Of a DNA stretch of 42,470 bases, positions 1 to 11,448 are shown piece after piece; the stretch's first letter is position 1, and every line of letters begins with the position of its first letter. A program made the position numbers and the translations under genes. This DNA comes from Arenimonas fontis (GTDB lineage Bacteria; Pseudomonadota; Gammaproteobacteria; Xanthomonadales; Xanthomonadaceae), in assembly GCF_008386465.1 (NCBI RefSeq), contig NZ_VUOD01000013.1, positions 1 to 42,470 on the forward strand, read 5' to 3'. The notes beneath the pieces are model-generated. The model ran no database searches. It saw only the letters and a list, made by a program, of their open reading frames with translations, and was not told the DNA's origin.

Positions 1-83
1 CCTTCCCGAACTCGGAAGTGAAACGCAGCCGCGCCAATGGTAGTGTGGCCCATGCCATGCAAGAGTAGGTCATCGCCAGGGGC
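1..83 (+). rRNA. rrf: 5S ribosomal RNA, 3' part
   Basis: The first 83 bases match the 3' two thirds of bacterial 5S rRNA: the CCGAACTCGGAAGTGAAACG block, then GGTAGTGTGG, then the GAGAGTAGG-like block and a final GCCAGG that would pair with the missing 5' end. The 5' part lies outside the window, so an rRNA operon should sit to the left. The exact 3' end (about 83) is estimated by alignment to the E. coli 5S end from memory. A terminator follows directly. Confidence 0.95.
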
Positions 84-92
84 TTTACCCCC

Positions 93-126
93 AAACCCCC
101 GCCGGCCCCGGCGGGGGTTTTTTCTT
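93..126 (+). terminator. rRNA operon intrinsic terminator
   Basis: A perfect 10-bp GC stem (CCCCCGCCGG at 96-105 against CCGGCGGGGG at 108-117) is flanked by AAA on the left and a TTTTTTCTT run on the right. It sits about 10 bases after the 5S 3' end. This is a textbook rho-independent terminator. Confidence 0.93.
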
Positions 127-479
127 GCCCCGCCCGAACCCGCCCCGGCCAGGCCGGGATGGCCCAGGGCCGGACACCGCCCCCGCCCCACCGGGGGGAC
201 ATGAGCTCGCCGTTCGCGCCACCAGGAACCAGGCTGGCCGTCTCCCGGGCAGCGCCAGGACCCCGGCGCCGTTGCCGCCGTCGCCAGCGCCGGCAGAGCG
301 TTCCATCGAGCGGATGGGCGGCCAGAGCACGTGGCCGGGAACCGCCGGACAGGCGCCGACAAGGGGCCGCCCGCCGCCCGCCTCATCGCCCATGCCGGCC
401 GCGCGGCGGCGCGCACACGGGATGCGGGCTTGCGGGAATCCCGGGGTTGCACCGGCGCGAACGCGCCGGCGGGAATGCA
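125..479. other. Intergenic region with no supported gene
   Basis: About 355 bases between the rRNA terminator and the kinase stop codon. Open frames cross it on both strands, but the translations are Arg/Pro/Gly/Ala-rich, show no domain and have no convincing ribosome binding site. This is what random 70% GC sequence gives. The only structure I see is the hairpin at 452-469. Confidence 0.6.
452..469 (-). terminator. Stem-loop downstream of the PfkB kinase gene
   Basis: A perfect inverted repeat (CCGGCGCG, AA, CGCGCCGG) lies 11 bases beyond the kinase stop codon. It may stabilise or end the kinase transcript. There is no T-run on the minus strand and the loop would open to four bases, so it is not a proven intrinsic terminator. 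Confidence 0.35.
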
Positions 480-2623
<2,144 letters not shown>

Positions 2624-2639
2624 CAGGCACCATGACGCC

Positions 2640-3620
2640 GTGGCCTACACCGGCAACCCAGCACCCCGACTGAGCGACAGCGCCGCCGGCACTCTGCCGC
2701 TGCTGGCCTACCTGGCCATCGCCCTGGTGCTGATGGTGGCCGACAGCCGCGGCGACTTCGGCGCCAGGGCGCGGGCGCAGATGTCGCTGGCGGCGGAGCC
2801 GGTCTGGTGGTTGGCTTCGGCGCCCAGCCGCGTCGCCCGTGCGCTGCGCGAGAACTTCGTCACCCGTGCCGGCCTGCGCGAGGAGAACCTCCGCCTGCGC
2901 CGGGAACTGGAACTGAGCAATGCCCGCCTGCACCGGCTGCTGGCGGTGGCGGAAGAGAACCAGCGCTTGCGCGAGCTGCTCGGCGGCACCCGCGGCTACC
3001 GCCTGCAGGCCCGTCTGGTCGGCATCCTCGACGTGGACCTGGATCCCGCCCGGCAACGCATCCTGCTCGATGCCGGCGAGCGGGACGGCGTCGCCGTCGG
3101 GCAGGCGATGATAGATGCCGGAGGCGTACTCGGGCAGGTGATCGAGGTCGGCCCGCGTACCGCCACCGCGCTGTTGCTCACCGACCCCGATCACGCCGTG
3201 CCGGTGCAGGTGGCGCGCAGCGGGTTGCGCCTGATCGCGTTTGGCACCGGCCGGGCGGACCGCCTGCTGCTGCCCAATATTCCCCAGAGCGCCGACATCC
3301 GGGTCGGCGACCGGCTGGTGACCTCGGGCATCGGCGGTCGCTTCCCGGCCGGCTTCCCGGTGGCGGTGGTGGCATCGGTGCGGCCCGACGAATCCGGCCT
3401 GTTCATGCTGGCCGAGGCCAGGCCGACGGCGCGTCTGGATCGGGGCGTGGAGGTGTTGCTGGTCGCCAATACCCTGGAGGGCGTGGACGACGGCCCGCCG
3501 GTGCCGGCGCCCGTGAACCCGCCGGCCGACGAGGGCGATGCCAGCGCGTCGCCCGCCCGTACCGCTCCGGGCGCCGCCGCCGATCCGCCCGGACCCGGCG
3601 GCGGGGGGCGCCGGCCATGA
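2640..3620 (+). CDS. mreC: Rod shape-determining protein MreC
   Basis: 326 residues. MreC is a bitopic inner-membrane protein whose periplasmic part connects MreB to PBP2 and RodA. There is a short cytosolic N-terminus, a transmembrane helix at about residues 18-36, a Leu/Glu-rich coiled coil at about 75-115 (EENLRLRRELELSNARLHRL), then the beta-rich MreC core with the typical LLTDPDHAVPVQV and GDRLVTSGIGG segments. The tail (about 285-326) is Pro/Ala/Gly-rich and probably disordered. The start is GTG at 2640, 16 bases after the mreB stop; a nearby ATG at 2632 is in another frame. Its ribosome binding site is weak, suggesting translational coupling to mreB. Confidence 0.95.
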   Translation: MAYTGNPAPRLSDSAAGTLPLLAYLAIALVLMVADSRGDFGARARAQMSLAAEPVWWLASAPSRVARALRENFVTRAGLREENLRLRRELELSNARLHRLLAVAEENQRLRELLGGTRGYRLQARLVGILDVDLDPARQRILLDAGERDGVAVGQAMIDAGGVLGQVIEVGPRTATALLLTDPDHAVPVQVARSGLRLIAFGTGRADRLLLPNIPQSADIRVGDRLVTSGIGGRFPAGFPVAVVASVRPDESGLFMLAEARPTARLDRGVEVLLVANTLEGVDDGPPVPAPVNPPADEGDASASPARTAPGAAADPPGPGGGGRRP

Positions 3621-4105
3621 ATCGCGCGGTGTCCCCCTGGATCCTGTACGGCAGCCTGTTCCTGGGCCTGCTTGCGATGGTGCTGCCGCTGCCGGCGGGC
3701 ATGGATCTGGCGCGCCCCTACCTGCTGGCCTTGCTGCTGGTGTACTGGCAGCTGGAGCTGCCGGAGCGGGTGGGCCTGGGCACGGCCTTCCTGGCCGGCC
3801 TTGCCGCCGACCTGGTTTCCGGCACCTTGCTGGGCGAACAGGCAATGCGGCTGGTGATCCTGGCCTTCCTGGTGCAGCGCTTCCGCGCCCGCCTGCGCTT
3901 CTTCCCGCTCTGGCAGCAGGCGGCGGCCGTGACGGCCTTGCTGCTCAACGATCGCCTGGTCGCCTTGGCGATCCAACTGTCGGCTGGTCAGGCCCCGGCG
4001 CACTGGGCCACCTGGATATCGCCGCTGCTGGGTTTCGCCATCTGGCCCTGGCTGTTCCTGCTGCTGGACGAACTGCGGCTGCGCCAGCGCGAGCGCAGCG
4101 GCTGA
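3617..4105 (+). CDS. mreD: Rod shape-determining protein MreD
   Basis: 162 residues, matching the family length. MreD is an integral inner-membrane protein of the elongasome with about five or six helices. Hydrophobic segments run through most of the chain (WILYGSLFLGLLAMVLPL, YLLALLLVYWQLEL, FLAGLAADLVSG, then two more), and LAADLVSGTLLGEQAM matches the conserved LDxxxGxxLG-type motif of the family. The ATG at 3617 overlaps the mreC stop (ATGA), which fixes the start and implies coupled translation. A cytosolic Arg-rich end (RLRQRERSG) closes the protein. Confidence 0.95.
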   Translation: MNRAVSPWILYGSLFLGLLAMVLPLPAGMDLARPYLLALLLVYWQLELPERVGLGTAFLAGLAADLVSGTLLGEQAMRLVILAFLVQRFRARLRFFPLWQQAAAVTALLLNDRLVALAIQLSAGQAPAHWATWISPLLGFAIWPWLFLLLDELRLRQRERSG

Positions 4106-4108
4106 GCC

Positions 4109-5968
4109 ATGCTTTCCTTCCGCCGGCAACGCCTGAAGAACCTGCGCGCGGAAGCCGAACAGTTCCGGCGTCGCGCCGCGGTGGCGGCGGCGCTGGTCGC
4201 GCTGGCGATGATCGGCCTGGCGGCCGGCTATTTCCGCCTGCAGGTCCTGCAGCACGAGGAGTACCGGTTGCGCTCCGAGGCCAATCGCATCAAACCCCGG
4301 CCGATCGTCCCGGCGCGCGGCCTGATCTACGATCGCAACGGTCGCCTGCTGGCCGACAACGTGCCCGCATATCGGCTCGAGATCGTGCCCGAGCAGGCCG
4401 GCGACCTCGACGCCACCTTGCGGGACCTCGCGCAGCTGGTGGCCCTGGACGAGGAAGAGATCGCCCGCTTCCACGACACCCGGCGTGCCACCCGCGCCTT
4501 CCGGCCGATCCCGCTGAAACTGCGCCTGACCGAAGGCGAACTATCGCGGCTGGCGGTGAACCGGCACCGCTTCCCCGGCGTCGAAGTGGTGCCCTACCTG
4601 ATCCGCCGCTACCCCTACGGCGAACTGTTTTCGCATGTCATCGGCTACGTCGGGCGGGTGGATGCCGCCGATCTGGAGGCGATGGGGGACAGCCGCGACA
4701 GCGCCCGCACCCATATCGGCAAGGCCGGCATCGAGCGCTACTACGAAGAACGCCTGCGCGGCGAGATCGGCTACGAAGAAGTGGAAACCAACGTCGAGGG
4801 CCGCGCCTTGGGTGTGCTGCGCCGGCACGGCGCCCGACCGGGCACCGACCTTCATCTGAGTGTGGATGCACGCCTGCAGCAGGCCATGGTGGATGCCTTC
4901 GAGGGGCAGCACGGCGCGGCGGTGGCGGTGGATCCGCGCACCGGCGAAATCCTGGGGATGGTCAGCCTGCCCGGCTACGACCCCAACCTGTTCGTCACCG
5001 GCATCAGCCACAGGGACTGGCAGGCGCTGCAGGGTCCGGCCCGGCCGCTGTTCAATCGCAACGTACTGGGCGGCTTCCCGCCCGGTTCCACCATCAAGCC
5101 GTTCATGGCCCTGGCCGGTCTCGAGCTGGGCCTGCGCAGGCCGGAGGACACCACGTTCTCCACCGGCGAGTTCTTCCTGCCGGGCCAGAGCCGCGGCTAC
5201 CGCGACTGGCGGCCCGGTGGCCACGGCAGGGTGGACCTGCGCGAGTCGCTGGCGCAGTCGGTGAACAGTTACTACTTCGAGCTGGCGGTGGAAATGGGCG
5301 TGGACCGCATGGATGCGTGGTTCGACCGGTTCGGTTTCGGCCATCCCACCGGCATCGACCTGGCCGGCGAACTGGCCGGGGTGCGTCCCTCGCGCGACTG
5401 GAAGCGGCGTCAGCTGAACCAGCCCTGGTACCCCGGCGACACCGTCAACGCCGCCATCGGCCAAGGCTACTGGGTGACCACGCCGCTGCAGCTGGCCCAG
5501 GCCACGGCGGCGTTGGCCAACGGCGGCGTGCGGCACCGATTGCACCTGGTCAGGGCCAGCCAGTCCGGTTTCGACCAGCCGCGCGTGCCGGAGCCGCAAC
5601 CGCCCGGCGTGCGGGTGGTGGACGACCCGAGGCATCTGGCGCCGGTGATCGACGGTATGGTGGCGGTGGTGCACGGACCCACCGGCACCGCCCGCGCCAT
5701 CGGCGCCGGCGCGGCCTACCGTATCGCTGCCAAGACCGGTACCGTCCAGCGCACCAGCAGGCGCGGCGACGAACGCACCGACCCGAACGAACTGCCCTAC
5801 CACCTGCGGCATCAGGCCTGGACGATCGCCTTCGCGCCAGCCGACGCCCCGACCATCGCCGTGGCCGTCCTGGTCGAGCACGGCGGTTCGGGTTCGCGGG
5901 CGGCGGCGCCGGTGGCCCGGCGCATTCTCGATGCCTGGCTGTCGCCGCCGGAGGAGTCGCCGCCATGA
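4109..5968 (+). CDS. mrdA: Penicillin-binding protein 2, elongation D,D-transpeptidase
   Basis: 619 residues. PBP2 cross-links new lateral-wall peptidoglycan with RodA as glycosyltransferase partner. A membrane anchor lies at about residues 24-42, followed by the PBP dimerisation/pedestal region beginning at RGLIYDRNGRLLADN. Transpeptidase motifs are all present: SxxK at Ser327-Lys330 (GSTIKP), SxN at Ser384-Asn386 (SVNSYY) and KTG at Lys542-Gly544. Spacing matches E. coli PBP2, whose nucleophile is Ser330. The start at 4109 lies 3 bases after the mreD stop, and the rodA ATG overlaps its stop. Expected to be the target of mecillinam-type beta-lactams, as known for the family. Confidence 0.97.
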   Translation: MLSFRRQRLKNLRAEAEQFRRRAAVAAALVALAMIGLAAGYFRLQVLQHEEYRLRSEANRIKPRPIVPARGLIYDRNGRLLADNVPAYRLEIVPEQAGDLDATLRDLAQLVALDEEEIARFHDTRRATRAFRPIPLKLRLTEGELSRLAVNRHRFPGVEVVPYLIRRYPYGELFSHVIGYVGRVDAADLEAMGDSRDSARTHIGKAGIERYYEERLRGEIGYEEVETNVEGRALGVLRRHGARPGTDLHLSVDARLQQAMVDAFEGQHGAAVAVDPRTGEILGMVSLPGYDPNLFVTGISHRDWQALQGPARPLFNRNVLGGFPPGSTIKPFMALAGLELGLRRPEDTTFSTGEFFLPGQSRGYRDWRPGGHGRVDLRESLAQSVNSYYFELAVEMGVDRMDAWFDRFGFGHPTGIDLAGELAGVRPSRDWKRRQLNQPWYPGDTVNAAIGQGYWVTTPLQLAQATAALANGGVRHRLHLVRASQSGFDQPRVPEPQPPGVRVVDDPRHLAPVIDGMVAVVHGPTGTARAIGAGAAYRIAAKTGTVQRTSRRGDERTDPNELPYHLRHQAWTIAFAPADAPTIAVAVLVEHGGSGSRAAAPVARRILDAWLSPPEESPP

Positions 5969-7071
5969 TGGCCTTCCTGCGCTGGCTGCGCGATCTTGCG
6001 GCCCGCCTCACCGACAGGCTGGACCTGCCGCTGTTGCTGGCCCTGCTGGCATTGATGGCGATCAGCCTGGTGGTGCTGTCCAGCGCCTCCGAGGGCAATG
6101 CGCGACTGGTGCTGTCGCAGGGCGCGCGTTTCGGGCTCGGTCTTGCGGCGCTGGTGCTGATTTCGCGGATTCCGCCGGCGAAACTGCGGCTCTGGACGCC
6201 CCTGGCCTATGCCGGCAGCCTGGCGCTGTTGTCGTTGGTGTTCGTGTTCGGTTCCGGGCGCAGCGCCAACCTCTGGCTGAACCTCGGGCTGTTCTACCTT
6301 CAGCCGGGCGAGCTGCTGAAGCTGAGCGTGCCGATGATGCTGGCCTGGTACCTGCACTCGGTGGTGCTGCCGCCACGCTGGGGTGCGCTGGCGGTATGCG
6401 CCGGCATCATCGGCCTGCCGGTGGGCATGGTGGTGCTGCAGCCGGATCTGGGCACCGGCATGCTGGTCGCCGCTTCGGGTGTGTTCGCGGTATTCCTGGC
6501 CGGCATGGCCTGGTGGCGCATCGGCCTGTTCGTTGGCCTGGGCCTGGCGGCGCTGCCGGTGGCCTGGAACTTCCTGATGCCCTACCAGCGCGATCGCATC
6601 CTCACCTTCCTGGATCCGGAGTCGGACCCGCTGGGCGCCGGCTGGAACATCATCCAGTCCAAGATCGCGATCGGCTCCGGCGGGCTTGCCGGCAAGGGCT
6701 GGGGCCAGGGCAGCCAATCGCATCTGGATTTCCTGCCCGAGCACACCACCGACTTCGTGTTCTCCGTGCTGGCCGAGGAATGGGGCTGGATCGGCGTGGT
6801 CACGGTGTTGGCCCTGTACCTGTTCGTCATCGGCCGCTGCCTGTGGATGGCGGCGCAGGCGCGCGACGGCTATTCGCGCCTGCTGGCCGGCGCACTGGCT
6901 CTGGCGTTTTCGGTCTACGTGATCGTCAACGGCGGCATGGTGGCCGGCCTGCTGCCGGTGGTCGGCGTACCGATGCCCCTGCTCAGCTTCGGCGGCACCT
7001 CGGCGGTGACCCTGCTGGCCGGCTTCGGCATGGTCATGTCGGTGTACGCGCACCGCAAGTTCATGGGTTGA
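5965..7071 (+). CDS. rodA: SEDS peptidoglycan glycosyltransferase RodA
   Basis: 368 residues with about ten transmembrane segments. RodA polymerises lipid II into glycan strands together with PBP2. Family signatures are visible: LQPDLGTGMLVAASG around residue 160, the large loop with RILTFLDPESDPLGAGWNI and the QGSQSHLDFLPEHTTDF block with the catalytic Asp region, and GVPMPLLSFGGTS near the end. The start is the ATG at 5965 overlapping the mrdA stop, with GGAGGAG 8 bases upstream; an ATG at 5968 is an equally possible second start. A 61-base gap follows before mltB. Confidence 0.97.
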   Translation: MMAFLRWLRDLAARLTDRLDLPLLLALLALMAISLVVLSSASEGNARLVLSQGARFGLGLAALVLISRIPPAKLRLWTPLAYAGSLALLSLVFVFGSGRSANLWLNLGLFYLQPGELLKLSVPMMLAWYLHSVVLPPRWGALAVCAGIIGLPVGMVVLQPDLGTGMLVAASGVFAVFLAGMAWWRIGLFVGLGLAALPVAWNFLMPYQRDRILTFLDPESDPLGAGWNIIQSKIAIGSGGLAGKGWGQGSQSHLDFLPEHTTDFVFSVLAEEWGWIGVVTVLALYLFVIGRCLWMAAQARDGYSRLLAGALALAFSVYVIVNGGMVAGLLPVVGVPMPLLSFGGTSAVTLLAGFGMVMSVYAHRKFMG

Positions 7072-7132
7072 GCGCCGCGGCCGGCCGGCTCCGGCGTGGT
7101 AGATTGGCGGCGTTTCCGCCTGTCCAGACGCC

Positions 7133-8167
7133 ATGCCCGGTATCCGTTTCCGTCTCCTCCTGCCCTTCCTGTCGTTGCTGGCCGGCCCGGCCTTCGGGCA
7201 AAGCGGACCGGTCCCGGATCCCGGCCTCCGGGCCGAGTTCCTGGCCCAGGCCACCGGCAAGTACGGCCTGCCGGCCGGGGAAGTGGAGGCCTGGCTGGCC
7301 CGGGCCAGCTACCGGCAGTCCATCGTCGACGCCATGGCCCGACCGGCCGAGGCAGTGAAGCCCTGGAAGGACTACCGGCCGATCTTCCTCACCGGCAAAC
7401 GCATCGCCGACGGCCGCCTGTTCCTGGCCCGGCACCGGGAGGCGCTGGCGAAGGTGGAGGCCGACACCGGCGTGCCGGCCGAGATGATCGTCGCCATCCT
7501 CGGCGTGGAAACCAGCTATGGCAGCATCACCGGCAGCTACCCGGTGCTGGACGCGCTGTACACGCTAGGCTTCTTCTATCCGGCCAGCGGCAAGCCCGAA
7601 CAGGTCGAGCGCGAGCGCCGGCGCGGCGCCTTTTTCCGGGACGAACTGGCCCAGGTGATGCGGCTGGCGGACGAGGAGGGCCTGGACCTGGCCAGCCTGC
7701 GCGGCAGCTACGCCGGCGCGATGGGCTGGGGCCAGTTCATGCCCTCAAGCTACCGCGCCTACGCCCGCGACGGCGACGGCGACGGACGCCGCGACCTGTT
7801 CCGTTCCCTGCCCGACGTATTCGCCTCGGTGGCCAACTATTTCGTCGCCCATGGCTGGGAGCCCGGCGCGCCGGTGGCGATGCCGGCGGTGGCCGGAGAA
7901 GGCGCCCGCTTCCAGCCGGACGGCCTGGAAGCGCGCTACAGCCTGGCCGAGCTGGGCGAGGCCGGGTTCCGGCCCGCGCAGGCCCTGGGCGAGGATCGGC
8001 CCGCCACCCTGGTCACGCTGGAGGGCGACGCCGGCGTCGAGCACTGGCTGGGCTTCCGCAACTTCTACGTGATCACCCGTTACAACCGTTCGCCGATGTA
8101 CGCGCTGGCGGTTTACCAGCTCTCGCGCGAGATCGCCGCGGCCCGGGAGGCGGCCCTCGCGCCATGA
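7133..8167 (+). CDS. mltB: Lytic murein transglycosylase B
   Basis: 344 residues. MltB-type enzymes cleave the MurNAc-GlcNAc bond to form 1,6-anhydro-muropeptides in the periplasm. There is a signal peptide (MPGIRFRLLLPFLSLLAGPAFG) with cleavage expected before Gln23. No lipobox is present, unlike E. coli MltB, so this form is probably soluble. Catalytic Glu126 lies in ILGVETSYG, and the downstream family blocks YAGAMGWGQFMPSSY and DVFASVANYF are clear. The gene lies inside the elongasome operon and overlaps rlpA by ATGA. Confidence 0.95.
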   Translation: MPGIRFRLLLPFLSLLAGPAFGQSGPVPDPGLRAEFLAQATGKYGLPAGEVEAWLARASYRQSIVDAMARPAEAVKPWKDYRPIFLTGKRIADGRLFLARHREALAKVEADTGVPAEMIVAILGVETSYGSITGSYPVLDALYTLGFFYPASGKPEQVERERRRGAFFRDELAQVMRLADEEGLDLASLRGSYAGAMGWGQFMPSSYRAYARDGDGDGRRDLFRSLPDVFASVANYFVAHGWEPGAPVAMPAVAGEGARFQPDGLEARYSLAELGEAGFRPAQALGEDRPATLVTLEGDAGVEHWLGFRNFYVITRYNRSPMYALAVYQLSREIAAAREAALAP

Positions 8168-9096
8168 AGTGGGCGACCGGCGTGCTGCTGGTGATCCTGC
8201 TGGCAGCCTGTGGCGGTCGCCAGGCCAGCAGGCCGCCGATGGCGCAGGAGCCGGCAGCGGACGTCCCGCGCCGGATGGCGGCGGAGGCGGCGGCGCCCGC
8301 CCCGGTGGTGCCGCCGGCCTGCGTGCAGGTGCGGGAGCATCGCGACGAGGACTACACCGCCGGCGGCCTGTACGCTCCGGGCGTGCGCGACAGCGCCCCC
8401 GAACATCCGCTCGACGTCAGCGGCATCCCCGAGCCGGAACCGCGCCACGAGCCGCGTGCCGCCTATGGCAACCGCTCGCCGTACACCGTGCTGGGCCGGA
8501 GCTATCGCGTGCTCGACAGCGCCGATGGTTACGTCGAACGCGGCGTCGCCTCCTGGTACGGGCAGAAGTTTCATGGCCGGCTGACCTCCAGCCGCGAGCC
8601 CTATGACATGTGCAGCTTCAGCGCCGCGCACCGGACCCTGCCGCTGCCAAGCTATGTGCGGGTCACCAACCTGGAGAACGGTCGCAGCGTCGTGGTGCGG
8701 GTGAACGATCGCGGCCCCTTCCACGACGGCCGCATCATCGACCTCAGCTACGCCGCGGCGGTGCGCCTGGGTCTGGACCGCGCCGGCACCGCCCGGGTCG
8801 AAGTGCGCGCGCTCAGCCCGGGGGACGGCGGGCCGCCCGTGTTGACCGCGGACGCGGCCGGCGATGGTCGCCGGATCGTCCAGGTCGGCGCCTACGGCGA
8901 CAAGGACAATGCCCGCCGGGTCGCGCGGCGGCTTCAGGACGCCGGCATCCGCGGCGTGGAAGTGGACGGCGTGCGTGTGGACGGCCGCAAGCTGTGGCGT
9001 GTGCGCGTAGGGCCGCTGGCCGCCGCCGCCGCCGAGGAAGTCGCGCGCGCCGTGGTGGCGCTGGGCCTGCCCAGCCCGAGAGTGTTCAGCGAATGA
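8164..9096 (+). CDS. rlpA: Septal/denuded-glycan lytic transglycosylase lipoprotein RlpA
   Basis: 310 residues. RlpA is an outer-membrane lipoprotein; in Pseudomonas aeruginosa it is a lytic transglycosylase acting on glycan stripped of stem peptides. The N-terminus is a type II signal with lipobox LLAAC and Cys16 as lipidation site. A double-psi beta-barrel domain spans about residues 120-210 (GVASWYGQKFHG, then VRVNDRGPFHDGRIIDLS). A SPOR domain occupies about 235-305 (RIVQVGAYGDKDNARR), which binds denuded glycan at the septum. Start ATG at 8164 overlaps the mltB stop. Confidence 0.95.
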   Translation: MKWATGVLLVILLAACGGRQASRPPMAQEPAADVPRRMAAEAAAPAPVVPPACVQVREHRDEDYTAGGLYAPGVRDSAPEHPLDVSGIPEPEPRHEPRAAYGNRSPYTVLGRSYRVLDSADGYVERGVASWYGQKFHGRLTSSREPYDMCSFSAAHRTLPLPSYVRVTNLENGRSVVVRVNDRGPFHDGRIIDLSYAAAVRLGLDRAGTARVEVRALSPGDGGPPVLTADAAGDGRRIVQVGAYGDKDNARRVARRLQDAGIRGVEVDGVRVDGRKLWRVRVGPLAAAAAEEVARAVVALGLPSPRVFSE

Positions 9097-9172
9097 GGCC
9101 TAACCTCTAGGCCTTCCCGTGTTTCACCCGACAGGTCGGCCCCCGGCCGGCCCCGCCCCGGAGTTCTGCCCC

Positions 9173-10390
9173 ATGCGTTCGACCCGCCTGTTCCCGCTCG
9201 TCCTGGCCCTGCTGGCCGATGCCGCCCTGGCCCAGACCCCGGCGCCTGTGCCGGCGCCCGCCCAGCCGGCCGCGCCGACCGCCATCCCCGAGGCGCCGGT
9301 GCCGCAGGGCGCCAAGGCCTGGATCCTGATGGACCACGCCACCGGCCAGGTGCTGGCCGGCCAGAACATCGACGAGCCGCTGGAGCCGGCCAGCATCACC
9401 AAGGTGATGACCTCCTACGTGGTGGCCGCCGAGATGGCCGCCGGCCGCGTGTCCGCGGAGGACATGGTCAATATCAGCGAAAACGCCTGGCGCCAGGGCG
9501 GCGCCGGCACCGACGGCAGCTTCAGCGCGCTGCCGGTGGGCTCGCAGGTGAAACTGGACGACATCCTGCATGGCCTGGTCATCCAGTCCGGCAACGATGC
9601 CGCCATCGCCCTGGCCGAGCACGTGGCCGGCAGCGAGGCCGCCTTCGTGGACCTGATGAACCGGCATGCCGCCGAGCTGGGCATGACCGGCAGCCACTTC
9701 GAGAATTCGCACGGCCTGTCCGCGCCGGGCCATGTGATGACCGCGCGCGACATCGCCACCCTCTCGCGGGCGTTGATAGCGCGTTATCCGGAGCACTACG
9801 CGCTTTACCGGATCAAGGAGTTCAGCTTCAACGGCATCCAGCAATGGAACCGCAACGGCCTGCTGTGGAAGGACGCCAGCGTGGATGGCCTGAAGACCGG
9901 CCACACCTCTGCCGCCGGCTATTGCCTGGCCGCCTCGGCCGAACGCAACGGCCAGCGCCTGATCTCCGTGGTGCTGGGCGTGCACGCCGACAATCGCCGC
10001 GACGGCTTCCGCCTGCGCGAGGAAGGCAACCTGGCCCTGCTCAACTGGGGCTTCCGCTTCTACGAAACCCACACGGTCTACGAACCTGGCACCGAGGTCG
10101 CCGAACACAGGGTCTGGCGCGGCGAGGCCGACCAGGTGGGCCTGGGCGTGGCCGAACCGCTGCGGGTGACGCTGCCGCGCGGCCGCTACGGCGAGCTCAA
10201 GCCGAGCATGGACGTGCCGCGCCAGCTCAGCGCGCCGATCGCCCGGGGCCAGACCATCGGCGTGCTGCGCCTGAGCCTGGACGGCGAGGTGCTGGCCGAG
10301 CGGCCGCTGGTGGCCCTGGAGGAGGTGCCCGAGGGTGGCTTCCTCAAGCGTCTGAGCGACGACTTCTGGCTGTGGTGGGAAAGCGAGTGA
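9173..10390 (+). CDS. dacA: D-alanyl-D-alanine carboxypeptidase (PBP5/6 type)
   Basis: 405 residues. It trims the terminal D-Ala from muropeptide pentapeptides in the periplasm. Signal peptide MRSTRLFPLVLALLADAALA is followed by a Pro/Ala linker. Penicillin-binding motifs: SxxK at Ser74-Lys77 (SITK), SGN at Ser139-Asn141, and KTG at Lys241-Gly243 (KTGHT). The C-terminal PBP5 beta domain ends in the amphipathic, aromatic anchor GFLKRLSDDFWLWWESE typical of DacA. The start at 9173, with GGAG about 10 bases upstream, was chosen because the longer frame from 9119 would put 18 non-signal residues before the leader. Confidence 0.96.
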   Translation: MRSTRLFPLVLALLADAALAQTPAPVPAPAQPAAPTAIPEAPVPQGAKAWILMDHATGQVLAGQNIDEPLEPASITKVMTSYVVAAEMAAGRVSAEDMVNISENAWRQGGAGTDGSFSALPVGSQVKLDDILHGLVIQSGNDAAIALAEHVAGSEAAFVDLMNRHAAELGMTGSHFENSHGLSAPGHVMTARDIATLSRALIARYPEHYALYRIKEFSFNGIQQWNRNGLLWKDASVDGLKTGHTSAAGYCLAASAERNGQRLISVVLGVHADNRRDGFRLREEGNLALLNWGFRFYETHTVYEPGTEVAEHRVWRGEADQVGLGVAEPLRVTLPRGRYGELKPSMDVPRQLSAPIARGQTIGVLRLSLDGEVLAERPLVALEEVPEGGFLKRLSDDFWLWWESE

Positions 10391-10469
10391 CGGACGTGGT
10401 TGCGGCCGGGACGCGCCGTTGCCCCGGCCGCGCTTGGGCCGGGACCGGCACCGGGGGATAATGCCGGCC

Positions 10470-10748
10470 ATGGCCATCCATTCCGACAATCCCGAGCACG
10501 GCTTCCAGTTTCCGGGCGTGTTCGAGCTCAGCGCGATGGGCGCGGTCGAGGCCGAACTGCAGGCGGTGGTGCCGGCGGTGCTGGAGGCCCTGGGCCTGAC
10601 CGTCTACCGCGACCGCACCCGGATCCGGCCCTCGGCCAAGGGTAATTACGTCTCGGTGACGGTGGTGTTCGAGGCGCACTCGCGCGAGGACTACGACGCC
10701 GCTCACGGCGCCCTGCGCAACCACCCGGCGGTGCGGTGGACTCTGTGA
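10470..10748 (+). CDS. ybeD: YbeD/DUF493 family protein
   Basis: 92 residues, close to the 87 of E. coli YbeD, which is also encoded between dacA and lipB. The DUF493 fold resembles the ACT-like regulatory domain. Visible family segments are the N-terminal [11 protein letters not shown], the central [19 protein letters not shown] and the C-terminal helix ending in a strand (HPAVRWTL). Function is unknown; conserved linkage to lipB suggests a role near lipoylation or cell-envelope metabolism, which is inference. The ATG at 10470 lies 11 bases after GGGGGA; ATG 10461 is an alternative that adds three residues. Confidence 0.92.
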   Translation: MAIHSDNPEHGFQFPGVFELSAMGAVEAELQAVVPAVLEALGLTVYRDRTRIRPSAKGNYVSVTVVFEAHSREDYDAAHGALRNHPAVRWTL

Positions 10749-11440
10749 GCGCCGTAGCCTGCCCGGCGCCTGCCGCGCCCCAGGCCGCGGGCCGCGCCTG
10801 GATCGTGCGTGAGCTCGGACGCCAGGCCTACGAGCCGGTCTGGCGGGCCATGCAGCGCTTCACCGACGCGCGTGGCCCCGACACCCCCGACGAGCTCTGG
10901 CTAGTCGAGCACGAGCCGGTGTTCACCCTCGGCCAGGCCGGCAAGGCCGAACACGTGCTGGCCCCGGGCGACATTCCGGTGATCCCGGTGGACCGCGGCG
11001 GCCAGGTCACCTACCACGGCCCGGGCCAGATCGTCGCCTACCCGATGCTGGACCTGCGCCGGCTCGGCCTGGGCGTGCGCGAGCTGGTTTGCCGGATCGA
11101 GCAGGCCGTAATCGAGGTCCTGGCCGCTTACGGCATCCGCGGCGAGCGCCGCGAGGGCGCGCCCGGCATCTACGTGGACGGCGCCAAGGTCATGGCCCTG
11201 GGCCTGCGGGTGCGGCGCGGCTGCAGTTTCCACGGTCTGGCCTTCAACATCGGCATGGACCTGGAACCGTTCCGGCGCATCAACCCCTGCGGCTACCGGG
11301 GGCTGGAGGTGACCTCGGTGCTAGACTTGGGCGGCCCTGGCGACCTGGCCGCGGTCAAGCCCGTCCTGGTCGCCGCCCTGTCCCGCCAGCTTGGCCTGCA
11401 GGCCCGGTTTTCGCCGGAGCCGCCCGGGCTTTCTCCCTGA
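10745..11440 (+). CDS. lipB: Octanoyl-[acyl-carrier-protein]:protein octanoyltransferase
   Basis: 231 residues. LipB moves octanoate from ACP to the lipoyl domains of 2-oxoacid dehydrogenases and the glycine cleavage H protein. The family signature [16 protein letters not shown] is intact, catalytic Cys182 lies in [10 protein letters not shown], and the general base/acid Lys148 lies in [15 protein letters not shown]. The GTG at 10745 overlaps the ybeD stop (GTGA) and has GGTGG five bases upstream; another GTG at 10736 would add three residues, so the start is uncertain by that much. lipA follows 8 bases later. Confidence 0.96.
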   Translation: MSAVACPAPAAPQAAGRAWIVRELGRQAYEPVWRAMQRFTDARGPDTPDELWLVEHEPVFTLGQAGKAEHVLAPGDIPVIPVDRGGQVTYHGPGQIVAYPMLDLRRLGLGVRELVCRIEQAVIEVLAAYGIRGERREGAPGIYVDGAKVMALGLRVRRGCSFHGLAFNIGMDLEPFRRINPCGYRGLEVTSVLDLGGPGDLAAVKPVLVAALSRQLGLQARFSPEPPGLSP

Positions 11441-11448
11441 GCGCCGCC